From Tretioscincus oriximinensis (lineage: Eukaryota > Chordata > Lepidosauria > Squamata > Gymnophthalmidae): a DNA stretch of 64,000 bases. The first letter of the stretch is position 1. The number at the start of each line of letters is the position of its first letter. Positions 47,109-57,902 of this stretch are shown in pieces. A program made the position numbers and the translations under genes. Below the pieces are notes generated by a model. It ran no database searches, was not told the origin of the DNA, and saw nothing but the letters and a program-made list of their open reading frames with translations. The DNA lies in assembly GCA_022410635.1 (NCBI GenBank), contig JAJVDF010000215.1, forward strand, positions 1,125,451 to 1,189,450, written 5' to 3'.

Positions 47109-47833
47109 NNNNNNNNNNNNNNNNNNNNNNNNNNNNNNNNNNNNNNNNNNNNNNNNNNNNNNNNNNNNNNNNNNNNNNNNNNNNNNNNNNNNNNNNNNNN
47201 NNNNNNNNNNNNNNNNNNNNNNNNNNNNNNNNNNNNNNNNNNNNNNNNNNNNNNNNNNNNNNNNNNNNNNNNNNNNNNNNNNNNNNNNNNNNNNNNNNNN
47301 NNNNNNNNNNNNNNNNNNNNNNNNNNNNNNNNNNNNNNNNNNNNNNNNNNNNNNNNNNNNNNNNNNNNNNNNNNNNNNNNNNNNNNNNNNNNNNNNNNNN
47401 NNNNNNNNNNNNNNNNNNNNNNNNNNNNNNNNNNNNNNNNNNNNNNNNNNNNNNNNNNNNNNNNNNNNNNNNNNNNNNNNNNNNNNNNNNNNNNNNNNNN
47501 NNNNNNNNNNNNNNNNNNNNNNNNNNNNNNNNNNNNNNNNNNNNNNNNNNNNNNNNNNNNNNNNNNNNNNNNNNNNNNNNNNNNNNNNNNNNNNNNNNNN
47601 NNNNNNNNNNNNNNNNNNNNNNNNNNNNNNNNNNNNNNNNNNNNNNNNNNNNNNNNNNNNNNNNNNNNNNNNNNNNNNNNNNNNNNNNNNNNNNNNNNNN
47701 NNNNNNNNNNNNNNNNNNNNNNNNNNNNNNNNNNNNNNNNNNNNNNNNNNNNNNNNNNNNNNNNNNNNNNNNNNNNNNNNNNNNNNNNNNNNNNNNNNNN
47801 NNNNNNNNNNNNNNNNNNNNNNNNNNNNNNNNN
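47109..47833. other. Assembly gap (725 N)
   Basis: Unknown bases. Flanked on both sides by copies of the same inverted-repeat element, which is the likely reason the assembly failed here. Confidence 0.99.
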
Positions 47834-48032
47834 CCAGATGACCCCTTTAGCGGGGGGCTGAAAACCCGGTTTTGGGGTGCCTCCCATTTTTTTCTGAGGA
47901 AAAATGTTTCAAGATAAGATTTTTTTTCCGATTTTTTTTGTTTTTTAGGGTTTTTTTCCTCAGAAAAAAACGGGAGGCACCCCCAAAACGGGTTTTCAAA
48001 CCCGCCCAAAAAGGGGTCACCTAGTCAACCTA
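47834..48032. mobile_element. hAT-type element, TAGGCTGACCAG family (copy 4, right of gap)
   Basis: CCAGATGACCCCTTTAGCGG, AAAACCCGGTTTTGGGGTGC and AACGGGAGGCACCCCCAAAA, ending AAGGGGTCACCTAGTCAACC. It is a second complete foldback just right of the gap and ends 340 bp before the egg-coat start codon. Confidence 0.8.
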
Positions 48033-48080
48033 TCATGATGAATATCCCTTCTATGTTGTTCAATGTGGCCTCACCCCGCA

Positions 48081-48220
48081 TATATAAAGGGGGCAAACAA
48101 CAAACAATTGTTTTCAATTGCTTTCTCTTTAAGTAGGATCCTACTACCGCCCTCAAGCGGTTATCGCAGGATCTTTCTTAATAGGTCCCACCTGAAGCCC
48201 TGGCTGATCAGTTTAAAAGG
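48081..48220 (+). promoter_or_regulatory. Possible core promoter of the ZPAX-like gene
   Basis: Two TATA-like motifs lie upstream of the start codon: TATATAAA at 48081-48088 and TTTAAAAG at 48212-48219. A CACCTG E-box lies at 48189-48194 and two CAATTG E-boxes at 48105 and 48115. Oocyte egg-coat genes are known to be driven by FIGLA through E-boxes near the TATA box, so the CACCTG plus TTTAAAAG pair, about 160-180 bp before the ATG, is attractive. This is inference; no transcription start is known. Confidence 0.3.
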
Positions 48221-48371
48221 GCGCCCCCAAAAAAGGGGGGCGTGTGAACTGCAAGCTTTTTGAAGACGCTTTTGCTTGGGGGGGCTGTAAAGAGTGGCGC
48301 CTCTGTGCAGAGGATTTTATCTAAGAAGTCTCTCTCCTCCACTCCTCCATTAATTTCCTCTGCCCCGTGCC

Positions 48372-48394
48372 ATGGGGTGGTACCTGGTCCTGAG
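48372..48394 (+). CDS. ZPAX: ZPAX-like egg-coat gene, coding exon 1 (start codon, signal peptide N-terminus)
   Basis: The sequence GCCATGG gives a good start context, followed by seven codons (M-G-W-Y-L-V-L) and two bases of an eighth, then a near-consensus donor (AG|GTGAGT). The next exon at 49871 begins with the single base needed to complete an Arg codon, so the phases match and the joined N-terminus reads MGWYLVLR-LCLLGILAPSVQ, a typical secretory signal peptide with a hydrophobic core. The 23-nt size is small but usual for a signal-peptide first exon. The join is inferred from phase and signal-peptide character; there is no transcript evidence. The intron to the next exon is 1476 bp and holds two copies of a dispersed repeat. 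Confidence 0.6.
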
Positions 48395-48744
48395 GTGAGT
48401 TTAGAGGCGGGTTGCAACCTAGATGCTTTAGAGCCTGCTGGCATGTGAAAGTTTAGCCAGCATTAGGCTCAGTGCAATTTTACCCTTGGTCTCCAAAATT
48501 GGGGTAGGTTACGAAACAGAAGTTTTGCAGCTTTTTTAGTGGATGTGATGGGGAAGGAATTTTCATCAGCTGTTGCAAACTGGGTGTTATAAACTGCACA
48601 CCTGGTGAAATAGCCTCTTTTCTAAACCCATGAAAACTGCAAAGCTCTTGTCCCAGTATTTTGCCTCCCAAAAAGCAAAAGGGATGGGGGTGGCTGGCTG
48701 GTGCTTTCCTATAGATGAGATCCCAGATGTAAACAAACACAAAC

Positions 48745-48965
48745 TGCCAGTTTCCAATATCTCTACTTCCTGACAGAATTTTGGTTTCCTATTTTGTGGT
48801 TGTTAGTTGTACTTCTGCCTGCTTTTCTACACCACTTTTTCAGGATGAGAAGTGTTTATTATAAAAGCTTGGATACCCAGCAGCTCCATGAAGCTGGCAG
48901 CATCGGCAGCCCAAATGTGAAAAAGTGAAATAGAGATATTGTTGTGCTAGTGNTGGTTAGCAGGC
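48745..48965 (+). repeat. GCCAGTTGTCAAC repeat, copy in egg-coat intron 1
   Basis: AACTGCCAGTTTCCAATATC, TTCTGCCTGCTTTTCTACAC and AAAGCTTGGATACCCAGCAG match 18847-19065 and 49272. Confidence 0.7.
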
Positions 48966-49271
48966 AAACCAGAAGACCCTATTTTTTAACAATTTTGTGC
49001 AGTTTTCATATGATTTACTCCAGTTTTGTTTTGGTAAGCTCTCCTGTTTTCCTTTATTGCATTTTCATGAACATTAAAGNTCTATTACATGCATAACTTG
49101 ACTTTCATTTCCAAGTGATGAATGGAATAGCCTTTCATTAAACACAGAATAAAATGCCTAGACCAGAGGGTTGCCAATTCAGTTGCTAGGAATAGGTCAT
49201 GGCAAAGCATTTCTATATCTCTAGCAAGAAAATTGCATAGTCATGGACTATGGGCTGCCTTTGTAGTCAAC

Positions 49272-49640
49272 CAGACCAGGTGCCAGTTGTCAACAAATGA
49301 CCAATTTCCTCTTCCTCACCTTCAGACAGAACATTTGTTTCTGCTTTTATAGTTATCAGTTGTATTTCTGCCTGCTTTTCTATACCTTTTTTTCAAAATG
49401 ACAAGTTCTTATTTGAAAGCTTGAATGCCCAGCAGCTTCACGATTATTAAAGTAGTAACAATGGCAGCCCAAAATGTGTGCAGGGTAAAACAGAGCTGTA
49501 ATTGTGCTGCAGTAGAGCCTACTGGGAAGTGTAGCAGTAGGCAACCTCTTCCGCCCAGCCTGCATGGGCCCCTGCCCTGCTTTTTGCAGCTCCCAGCCTG
49601 CACCACAGCTAGCCTTTTTCACCAATCAGTGCCCAGTCTC
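49272..49640 (+). repeat. GCCAGTTGTCAAC repeat, longest copy, egg-coat intron 1
   Basis: GTGCCAGTTGTCAACAAATG, TTTCTGCCTGCTTTTCTATA, GAAAGCTTGAATGCCCAGC, then GCAACCTCTTCCGCCCAGCC, which extends the family beyond the shorter copies. It has no recognised terminal repeats. Confidence 0.7.
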
Positions 49641-49870
49641 ACCCACAGAAACATATTTTCTGCTGAAAGGAAATTGATTGAGGGTCAACTGCATTTTCAG
49701 TCACACTTTTGAACTCTTTTAATCTGCAAGTCAGGCCATTAGTGAGGAGAAGTGGCTATCTATTGGGGCTGGATAATCAAGGTCTCTGTTTAGAAGGATA
49801 ATAGACTGATTTCTTCTCCTGTGTGTTGTCACTGGTAGTTTTGTTATCACATTTGTTCTCTTTTTTTCAG

Positions 49871-49929
49871 GCTATGTCTTCTTGGCATTTTGGCCCCTAG
49901 TGTGCAGCTTCAATATATTCCTGCAACAG
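49871..49929 (+). CDS. ZPAX: ZPAX-like gene, coding exon 2 (end of signal peptide)
   Basis: A strong polypyrimidine tract and TTTTTTTCAG acceptor precede the exon and a CAG|GTAATT donor ends it. In the only useful frame it reads LCLLGILAPSVQLQYIPAT. The first part completes the signal peptide, with cleavage plausible around Ser-Val-Gln, and the rest begins the mature chain. Start phase is 2 and end phase is 1, which fit exons 1 and 3. Alternative frames contain early stops. Confidence 0.7.
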
Positions 49930-51032
49930 GTAATTGGGTAGCTAGGCAAAGAGAAGGAAGAGGAAATCCTTTTAAAAAGTGTGTTGTGTATAATTTCTTA
50001 AATGTCTTGATTTTCCTCTTCAATATAAATACCTTATTGACACAAATAGAAATGTGCAATTTTAGTTAAGGAAAAATCAGTAGTCATTCCTGAATTGATT
50101 GCTTGCCAGCCAGCCTACTATGGGATACGTTTTGGCAATATGTACCTGCAAGACAGCCAAACCTAAATGAATGTTTCTGAGTTTCTGACTCATTAAGAAA
50201 AGATCAATTTTTGGACCCAATGAAAGATTATTCTTGCTTTATGAACTCCCAGTTTACCAGTCTAAATCTTTATGAGCATGAAACAGGCCCTAATCATGCC
50301 TCCAACATTCCCACTGTATTCCAGAGAAGGTCATCCATGAGGGTGACCAAAGCGGTTTAGTTGCCATGACAAGGCCTGAAGTGAGGTTGGAATGGGTCTA
50401 GATAATGAGTATCCTCGAGGCATGCTAGCCGTTGGACAGCCCCCACCCTCTCCTGTACCTTTCCCAGGAATGGTGTGTTAGCTACTGGGCAACAGTTGTT
50501 TAGATCATCTGGATTCAGGGAAGGTTACTTGAGGAGCAGATGAACCACTAGCATTCACCACTCCCTGGACCCACCCAGTCATANCCTGCTGGCAAGGGTA
50601 TTTCTGGAGAGCATGTGGTAGGCTGAATCCTACAATCAGTTTGTCCACATCCTCAGAGCGCAACAATTGAAACTGATCCAAGAAGGTTACATACAGCACC
50701 AAATTGGTGGAAATAATCCTCCTCCTAGTTAATAGATAGGTAGACATCTAGGTAAATGCTGATCATAAAACAGTTCACAGATTGTGATATGTATTACTTC
50801 ACTTTCTGGTTNGTAAGATTAATTTGAGGGAGCATAATGCTGAACAATGCAGCACATTATAACACAGACATGACAATTATGCCAATCAAAACTGATTGCC
50901 ATTATTTTCTCTATATTGAATAAGGAGCTGAGTCCGGTTCATGGTTGATCAAGAAGACCAATGTATAACTGCTAGAAAATAGAAGGCTAACTTGATAACA
51001 GCGCCGTGTTTCTGTATCTCCTTATCCTCTAG

Positions 51033-51125
51033 GTCAAGTCAGTGTGGACTGTTTTGGCAGCCTTGCCCGACTCAGACTGAATTCTGGCTATTTCCATAAT
51101 AAGTATGTTGGCTTTGCCGCAATCG
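51033..51125 (+). CDS. ZPAX: ZPAX-like gene, coding exon 3
   Basis: Acceptor CCTCTAG and donor G|GTGAGT bound 93 nt coding for about 31 residues, starting GQVSVDCFGSLARLRL and ending GYFHNKYVGFAAI. The VDC cysteine followed by alternating hydrophobic residues is compatible with the first beta strand of a ZP-N-like module. Exon phases (1 in, 1 out) match both neighbours, so the frame stays open. Confidence 0.72.
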
Positions 51126-51601
51126 GTGAGTAGACTTCTGCATTTGAGTAAGAATTGAATTTTACTCTGTATATAAAATGCTTTCTCTGCATACACACAA
51201 GCGTCAAGGAGAATAAATAAGTGCTACATGTAACTTTAAATATTGGCCTACTGTCAATGTTTTCTTGATCTTGGATAATTAAGACAGCTGCATTTTTAAA
51301 CATTAGGTTTGAAGACCTCAGTTTGTGGTAGTCTGTCGCATGACCAGACAAATATACCAATAAATATANAGAGAAATATATATTCTACTAGGGGAATTAG
51401 CCTGAGCTGCAAGACCTCCTCCCCCTTGCTCCCATCCATGCCTTGGTATCTGGAGGCTCCTTGTTTAAAACACAATCCAGTTGGTCGAAGTAGGGGTGAT
51501 TTTGACCAGTGGGGGAGGCAGATTCAAGCATATCTGCTCAATCTTACTGATATAGATGTGTAAGTGTGTGTGTAGGGCTACAACCTTAACTTGCTGTGTT
51601 T

Positions 51602-52290
51602 ATAAATCTGTGTTGAGGTCACATTTGGAATACTGTGTTCAGTTCTGATCACCATATCTCAAGAGGGATATTGTGAAACTAGAGAAGGTGCAGGAAAGGG
51701 CAACAAGAATGATCAAGGGTCTGGAGTACCTCCCTTATGAAGTCGGGCTGCAATGTCTGGGCCTCTTCAGCCTCGAAAGGAGACATTTGAGGGGTGATCT
51801 GATTGAAGTGTACAAAATCATGCATGGGATGGATAGGGTGAATAGATAAAAAATGTTTTCTCTATCACACAACACTAGGACCAGAGGGCATTCCTTGAAA
51901 CTGATGGGCAGAAAAGTGAGACCAGACAAAGAAAAGTATTTTTTCACCCAGATGGTAATCAGCGTGTGGAATTTACTTCCTGAAGAGGTGATGGTAGCTA
52001 ACAGCTTGGATAACTTCAAGACAGGTTTAGACAGGCTTATGGTCGCCAATGGTATAAATGGGTACTAGGATGGATGTCTGGATGCTGCCTCTGGGATGGA
52101 GCAACAGGCAGTACTCCTGAAATACCATTTGCAGGGAGACATGAACAGATGCATATTTTGCTTTCCTCTGTTCGGATTGCCCAGGTGCATCTGGTGGGCC
52201 TCTGTGTGAGACAGAATGCTGGACTAGATGGGCTCTGGCCCGATCCAGTATGGTTCTCCTTATGTTCTTGTGTTAATTCCACTCCCACCA
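51602..52290 (+). mobile_element. CR1/L3-type LINE 3' end in egg-coat intron 3
   Basis: GAGGTCACATTTGGAATACT, GTGAAACTAGAGAAGGTGCA, CTGGAGTACCTCCCTTATGA and GGAGACATTTGAGGGGTGAT code for the C-terminus; the 3' end has GATGCTGCCTCTGGGATGGA and GACTAGATGGGCTCTGGCCC. It is the longest sense copy of this family here. Confidence 0.93.
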
Positions 52291-52442
52291 ATTAACTAAA
52301 AAAATTTAATCAGATGTTATAAAATACTGTTACCGTGAGCTTTGTGTGTTTTATCTGTATGTGAGTATCAGTGAACTTGACTATAAACAATTCTCTTCCT
52401 CCCATTCTAGGTTTTTCCCCAAATAAACGAAGCTTGGTTATA

Positions 52443-52740
52443 AACATAAGAACATAAGAATTTTATACTGGATTGGGCCAGTGCCTATCTAGTCCAGATT
52501 TCTGTTTCACACAGAGGCCCATCAATTGCACCTGGGCAGTTTGAACAGAAGACAAAATATGCACATATTCTNGACTTCCTGTAAATAGTATTTCAGGAGT
52601 ACTACCTGCTGCTCCATTCTGAAGGCAACATCTAGACATCCATCCTAGCAGCCATTTATATCCTTAGTTTCCATAAACTTGTCTAATCGTGTCTTGAAGC
52701 TATCCAGTTACCATCACCTCTTCTTTATTTTAACCATTGA
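52443..52740 (-). mobile_element. CR1/L3 3' end, antisense, in the same intron
   Basis: AACATAAGAACATAAGAATT, TTATACTGGATTGGGCCAGT and GAAGGCAACATCTAGACATC. It lies 150 bp from the sense copy at 51602-52290, so the two 3' ends face each other as a long inverted repeat. Confidence 0.92.
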
Positions 52741-52839
52741 ACTGAAACAAGGAAATAATGCAACAGGAAGCAATATTGTTGCCAGTTCACATAAACTAAT
52801 GTATTTATCCACCAGCATAGCAGATATATTCATCATGTT

Positions 52840-52920
52840 TCCAGCAGCAAGGGATCTTGTAGCACCTTAGACCCTAATAGGAAAAGGGTTGGTAGCATAA
52901 TTTTTCATAGAGTTAAGTTC
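52840..52920. repeat. Fragment of the hairpin repeat
   Basis: CAGCAAGGGATCTTGTAGCA, CCTTAGACCCTAATAGG and TTTTTCATAGAGTTAAGTTC, degenerate relative to 21315. Confidence 0.5.
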
Positions 52921-53321
52921 AATACTTTCCCACACACAGAGACACACAGAAACTCCAACAATTAGCTCTCAAGCACAGACAAGCCTGGGCAGAACAAATA
53001 GAATACACAACATTTCTCCCTCAGAACGCTCTTACATAAGTGGTAGCAGGGCCGATATAAAGATTTAAAGGGACCTCATCCTAATTGCAGGCCATCATGC
53101 TATACAACAATGGACACACATATGGCTACTGAGTCCTTTTCCTGAAAGATTTAAGGCCATGTTAACACAGGCTAGGTAAAGCATTTTAGAGAGGTTACAG
53201 CACATCTACAGCATATTAGGTGTAATGGATGCCTAAAATGTATTTCTGAGGCATTTACAAACAGGACCTAATTTTCTGATGCTCATGGTCAGATTAGCTT
53301 TTCATTATTGTTGTTACTGTA

Positions 53322-53450
53322 GTAGTAGTAGTAGTAGTAGTGTAGTAGTAGTAGTAGTGTTGTAGTAGTTAGTAGTTAGTAGTTAGTAGTTAGTAGTTAG
53401 TAGTTAGTAGTAAGTAGTAAGTAGTAAGTAGTAAGTAGTAAGTAGTAGTA
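53322..53450. repeat. (GTA)n microsatellite changing into (TAGTTAG)n and (TAGTAAG)n
   Basis: A GTAGTAGTA tract gives way to TAGTTAGTAGTTAG heptamers and then to GTAAGTAGTAAGTA heptamers before returning to GTAGTA. In egg-coat intron 3. Confidence 0.97.
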
Positions 53451-53938
53451 AAAAAGCACCATCAATGTGCAGAGTCTGGCATCTGTAAAAAGTTAAAATC
53501 TCTCCTCATCACACTGATGGTTGATCTTCCTTCTTATCAGTACTAATTAGAGGTGAGGCAAAAGGGCTCTATTTTTGTTTCTCGGATTTATTTGCCTTTC
53601 CATGTTGGCAGCCATTTTGATGCTATAACCGCTCTCTGAATTTCACCTGAATCTGAATCCCCTCAAAGATGCTCCTGCTTTATGGTTTGTCCTTATTGAG
53701 GGATGAATTAATGTTTTATTGATATGTAATGCTTCTTGTTGCCACAACAAATCAGTCTGGTCAGCTATAGTGAAATTAATACTAAACCTCTTGGCAGTAA
53801 AGAGTATCTCTTTCCCAAAGTTCACAAGACTAAAAATGACCCTGTTCTGTTTGGATTTTTATTGCAGATGGGAGATTATTCTAAGGTGTAATAAATCTGC
53901 CTAAAATAACCTTGTCAATAACCTTTATTTTTCCACAG

Positions 53939-54066
53939 ACAAGTTTGGCAGGTCTTGGGCAATTGATAAAGTCCAAGCTACAAAGTGTGGCTACAGTATC
54001 TTGCAAGATGACTGGGGAAACATTGAGCTCCACATGTCCCTGATTGGTTGCTACGCTCAGATGGTG
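53939..54066 (+). CDS. ZPAX: ZPAX-like gene, coding exon 4
   Basis: The acceptor TTTTTCCACAG and donor GTG|GTATGT enclose 128 nt that read DKFGRSWAIDKVQATKCGYS, then ILQDDWGNIELHMSLIGCYA and QMV. Two cysteines (TKCGY and IGCYA) and the conserved-looking aromatic residues suit a disulphide-bonded extracellular beta domain. The frame is continuous with exon 3 (split Asp codon) and ends in phase 0. Egg-coat ZP proteins are secreted by oocyte or liver and polymerise around the egg; that role is family knowledge, not visible here. Confidence 0.75.
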
Positions 54067-54639
54067 GTATGTAGGTTGAAGAAGACTCTGATGTAGATGA
54101 AGAGCTTAGATAACAAAACTTGTACTTTTTGCAAGCACTGGTTCTATATAGCGTTATTGGAAGATACGGTGGGTAGGTGAAGGGACTCACTGGATCCTAA
54201 AGTAGTAAGGAAGATTGGGGGTTTTCGTGAGAGTTACATGACTTAAAACTGAAGAGCATGATTCTAAAACAAACTGAATCCAGTTTACTAAACCCTTGGG
54301 CTTCCCTCTAGAGCTTCTTGAAAAAAATATTTTAGGAAAATAACTTCCGCATAGGAGCACAGCAAGGGGTTGCAGAACCATGGGGGACCTACGTAAAAGT
54401 CTGTGATTCTGGTCACACATTTTTATCACACACATACCCACACACACTGGTGCAAGCTTTTGGCTTTCTTTCTTTCCCAGACTCTACTTGGCCTATTACA
54501 CTTAGGTTATTCAAGGCCAACATGAGGGCTTCAGAATTGCATTTGGACACAAGGAAAGATGGGGAGGATCAGCTTTAGTGCCCCTCCAAATCTTGCATTT
54601 GTGACCAGACCCATATTTATGGGGAAGGCAACAGGGGCC

Positions 54640-54765
54640 CAGGGCAGCAATAAAAACAAAACATTTTTGTTTATTATTCACAGCAACACCTCTAGGAGGC
54701 TCTGGCAATCAGGGCTGACTCCTAAAGGCACCCTCCCTCCAGTTAAAAAAAAATATTTTCATGAA
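54640..54765. repeat. Internal fragment of the TAGGCTGACCAG hAT-type family
   Basis: ACACCTCTAGGAGGCTCTGG, CAATCAGGGCTGACTCCTAA and AGGCACCCTCCCTCCAGT are the complement of the block at 58680-58745. In egg-coat intron 4. Confidence 0.5.
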
Positions 54766-54766
54766 A

Positions 54767-56484
54767 ATGACACGGCTTTCATGACTAGTGTGAATGTGTC
54801 TGTAAATGGTGATATTAGAATTCTCTTGGTACAAGATACCATTTTACAAGACTAGCACTAAAAATTTAAATGGACTTACATTAAATATTTAAGTAGGTAG
54901 AATTGTTGGGTGAAATCTTAATGGACTAGAGTACTTTAGTTTGTTCCAATTTTTTAAAAAAACTGCTAAATTTTGATGTCTAAGACCGTAGTTGCACCTT
55001 GACATTTGACCATCATCAATTAATCTTCAGTCCTAAAGACGGGCTTAGTCTTTTTTCCTGGAATAACCCCATTCTTTAGGGTTGAACATAAACTGAAAGG
55101 GCATCAAAGAATGGCCTAAGCTGACATTCAAGAGATCAGATATGGCATGGAGTGAATAGAACAAGGTCCTGCTTTACGACACAGAACAAATCAGTCTTTG
55201 CTTTTGTCAGAAGATTTAAACTTTTGTAGTTTCTGAATTCAGCACTGGTTGTGTTTCCCAGTGAGGAAATATTGGTTCGGATTGTTAGAAATTTATGACA
55301 AAGGAGTGAGGAGGCATAGTAGGGCCTTTTCAGTAATAGCTTTCTTAGTATGATATAGGTTCCTTCAGAGTATGACACAGGTTCCTTTATTCTGGGAAGT
55401 ATAACTCAGGTTCCCCCCCCCCCCCATTATGGGGTAAAATCTGAAATGGGTTTATACCCAGAATAACCCAATCGCCCATCTGTGCATCCTTACCTCAAAA
55501 ACCCTTATGAAGCTGGCAAGAGGGATGCACCAACGACAGGAAGTCAATACTGCGCATGCCAACTAACCATGATTCTGCAGTCCTGGCTGGTATCTACTCA
55601 TGGTACCCCAAGGCCCGCAACAGCACGNCAGAGCTGCAGGCAGAGGGATGCTGATGTCTGAAAATATCCACAGTCTCTACGTTCACAACAACTGAACAGA
55701 ATCTCTATTGCCTTGTGAGTTGGAGGCATCATGTTGAGTCTATCAACCCGGTAGGAAAATCTTGTGTGGAGGCAGCCTTAGGTTTGCTATCTGCATTCCA
55801 GTGCATACCAAATGGGGCCTGTCCAGACCCATACAAGGATGCAAACAGGAGGCCTCGATTCCAATATATTCCCCAAAATGAAGCCTAGTGTGGAAAGGCC
55901 CATAGTCTCCTCTCTGAGCGGCATCAGGTTTCTTTATTGTGTACATTAAGATCTCTGGCGAAGATGCATTTTTCTGCCCTAGCTTTCCACTGAAGAAACA
56001 GCTTCACCTCCCCATTCAAACACTGTTATTTGNTGCTTTGGCCACTTCTTTTTAATTGTATGTGTTCTACGTTGTTTTTATTATGACCTATCACAAGGTC
56101 TAGGGGCTTTTAAAACGTCAAGTATATGCGTCTAATTTCCAGGTTTCATGAGGCATGAGGGTTTTTTTTAAGCACCTGCAAAGCCTGAAGCAAAATAATG
56201 TTTTCATTACCTATTGTGTACAGTTGCTCTTTATGCCCCCTACTAAGAAACTGGTTAAAATAGTGTATGAACACCTTCACGTTAAGGAGAGAAGGAAACT
56301 CTCAAAGCACTATATCTCAAGTTCATATAAAATCTTTAGCTGTTCTCAGAACCACACAGTTAATCACAAGCCTTGTGTGTGCAACCTCAATTTAAAGTGA
56401 CAGATGGGCAACTCTTACATATGGCAATATTCGAAGCCTGCAGATAAGGAAATGGGCAGCTTCAACTAACAGGGAATCTGCTGT
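54767..56484. other. Egg-coat intron 4, unique part
   Basis: No exon-like segment found. A C-run at 55413-55425 and short open frames only. Confidence 0.5.
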
Positions 56485-56905
56485 CCCCACAACACTAGGA
56501 CCAGAGGGCATTCCTTGAAACTGATGGGCAAAAAAGTGAGAACAGACAAAGGAAAGTATTTTTTCACCCAGAGGGTCATCGACCTATGGAATTTACTTTC
56601 TGAAGAGGTAGTGGTAGCTAACAGCTTGGATAGTTTCAAGACAGGACTAGACAGGTTTATGGTCACCAAGNGTATAAATGGGTACTAGGATGGATTTCTG
56701 GATGCTGCCTCCAGGATGGAGCAACAGGTAGTGCTCCTGAAATGCTGTTTGCAGGGCATCATGAATAGGTGCATATTTTGCTTTCCTGTTTTAAGACTGC
56801 CCAGGTTCATCTGGTGGGCCTCTGTGTGGCACAGAACCCTGGACTAGGTGGGCTGTGGCCCGATGCAGTATGGCTCTTCTTATGTTCTTATGCTTTTTTA
56901 AATTG
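56485..56905 (+). mobile_element. CR1/L3-type LINE 3' end in egg-coat intron 4
   Basis: AACACTAGGACCAGAGGGCA, TGATGGGCAAAAAAGTGAGA, CTGCCTCCAGGATGGAGCAA and GACTAGGTGGGCTGTGGCCC in the order of 51870-52280. Confidence 0.93.
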
Positions 56906-57043
56906 CGTGGCTAAACATTGAACACTCTCATGACAAGTTAGTGGTTTATGCAGCCTATTAGTGCTTTACTCACCAATGATATCCTGCTGTCTCAATACTC
57001 ACCTTTTACATTGATTATTCAGTTCTTCTAAGCTAATCTAATT

Positions 57044-57375
57044 AGGAGGCACCTTAGTACAATAGTTAAGAAACTGTTTTTCAATTGAGAGACCTGTATT
57101 GATCATGGAGAGGAGTGAGCACCTTCTACTGCCCTCAGCTCTAGCCAACCCAGTTATTTGAAAGCAAGAAAATGCATTTATATAAACCAACTTGGTGGGA
57201 AAGATTGAATGTAAGCTTTATGACAGAAAACATCTTGGAAGCCGCTTTGAATCCCATTGGGTGAAAAAAGCAAAGTAGAGAAACACTGCTTCTTCTTCCT
57301 CTTCTTCTTCTCTTCCTCTTCACCTTCTTCTTCCTCCTCTTCCTCTTCTTTTTCCTTTTTCCTTTTCTTCTTGTT
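57044..57375 (+). mobile_element. tRNA-derived SINE with long pyrimidine tail
   Basis: GAGGCACCTTAGTACAATAG, GCACCTTCTACTGCCC, CAGCTCTAGCCAACCCAGTT and a (CTTCTTC)n tail at 57286-57375. In egg-coat intron 4, 310 bp before exon 5. The tail yields artefactual Glu/Lys-rich and Ser-rich frames. Confidence 0.85.
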
Positions 57376-57683
57376 TTCTCTCATAACTACCACTTGTCTG
57401 CCCCTGTCAACTTTGCCTCTGGGCTCACTTGCAGTTGCCATAATATTTTGACTTTAGTGTGTCTTCACCAACTCTCCTAAGAATCTCTGCATAGCAAGCT
57501 ATAATTCTGCTCAAATGTGCATTACAGGTGATGCTGCATTACGAGCATTCTGACAGTCTTGTTTCAAAAGTCCATGGCGTGCTCCTAATACATATAATCC
57601 AAAGGAATTTCCACCACAGTAGCAAACCTTAATGGAACCAATGTTTTTGCTAAATATTCTTCTTCCTGTAATCCATTATTCAG

Positions 57684-57830
57684 GATGATCAGCACTTCTC
57701 ACTGAATATACAAATCAAAATGGCAACCACCCCAGAGATGCGTGATGCTGTGGGTCTTAACGTTCCTGTGAGCTGTTCTTATGGCCCTTGGAAGCCTCGG
57801 GAAATACTCTGTGAGGCAAATTACATGGAG
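57684..57830 (+). CDS. ZPAX: ZPAX-like gene, coding exon 5
   Basis: Acceptor ATTATTCAG and donor GAG|GTACGT flank 49 whole codons, beginning DDQHFSLNIQIKMATTPEMR and ending REILCEANYME. The pair VSCSYGPW and ILCEANYMEV(SVRR) is the most diagnostic part: a Cys-x-x-Asn-Tyr-Met-Glu-Val motif leading into the next exon is typical of zona pellucida egg-coat proteins, in my recollection especially ZPAX and its relatives. It is phase 0 at both ends. A Sauria-type SINE starts only 72 bp downstream of the donor. Confidence 0.78.
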
Positions 57831-57902
57831 GTACGTTGATTGTTTGTGTTTATGTATGACATTCCTTGCNTTTCTTCCAAAGATCCATACAATGGTCTTT
57901 TT

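Noticed and set aside
46963..48009. Frames of 270-312 codons across N
   Set aside because: They run through the 725-base gap and are meaningless.
48105..48120. CAATTG pair as the FIGLA site
   Set aside because: CAATTG is not the usual E-box core for this factor; the CACCTG at 48189 is the better candidate.
57141..57451. Glu/Lys-rich and Ser-rich frames
   Set aside because: They translate the (CTTCTTC)n tail of a SINE.
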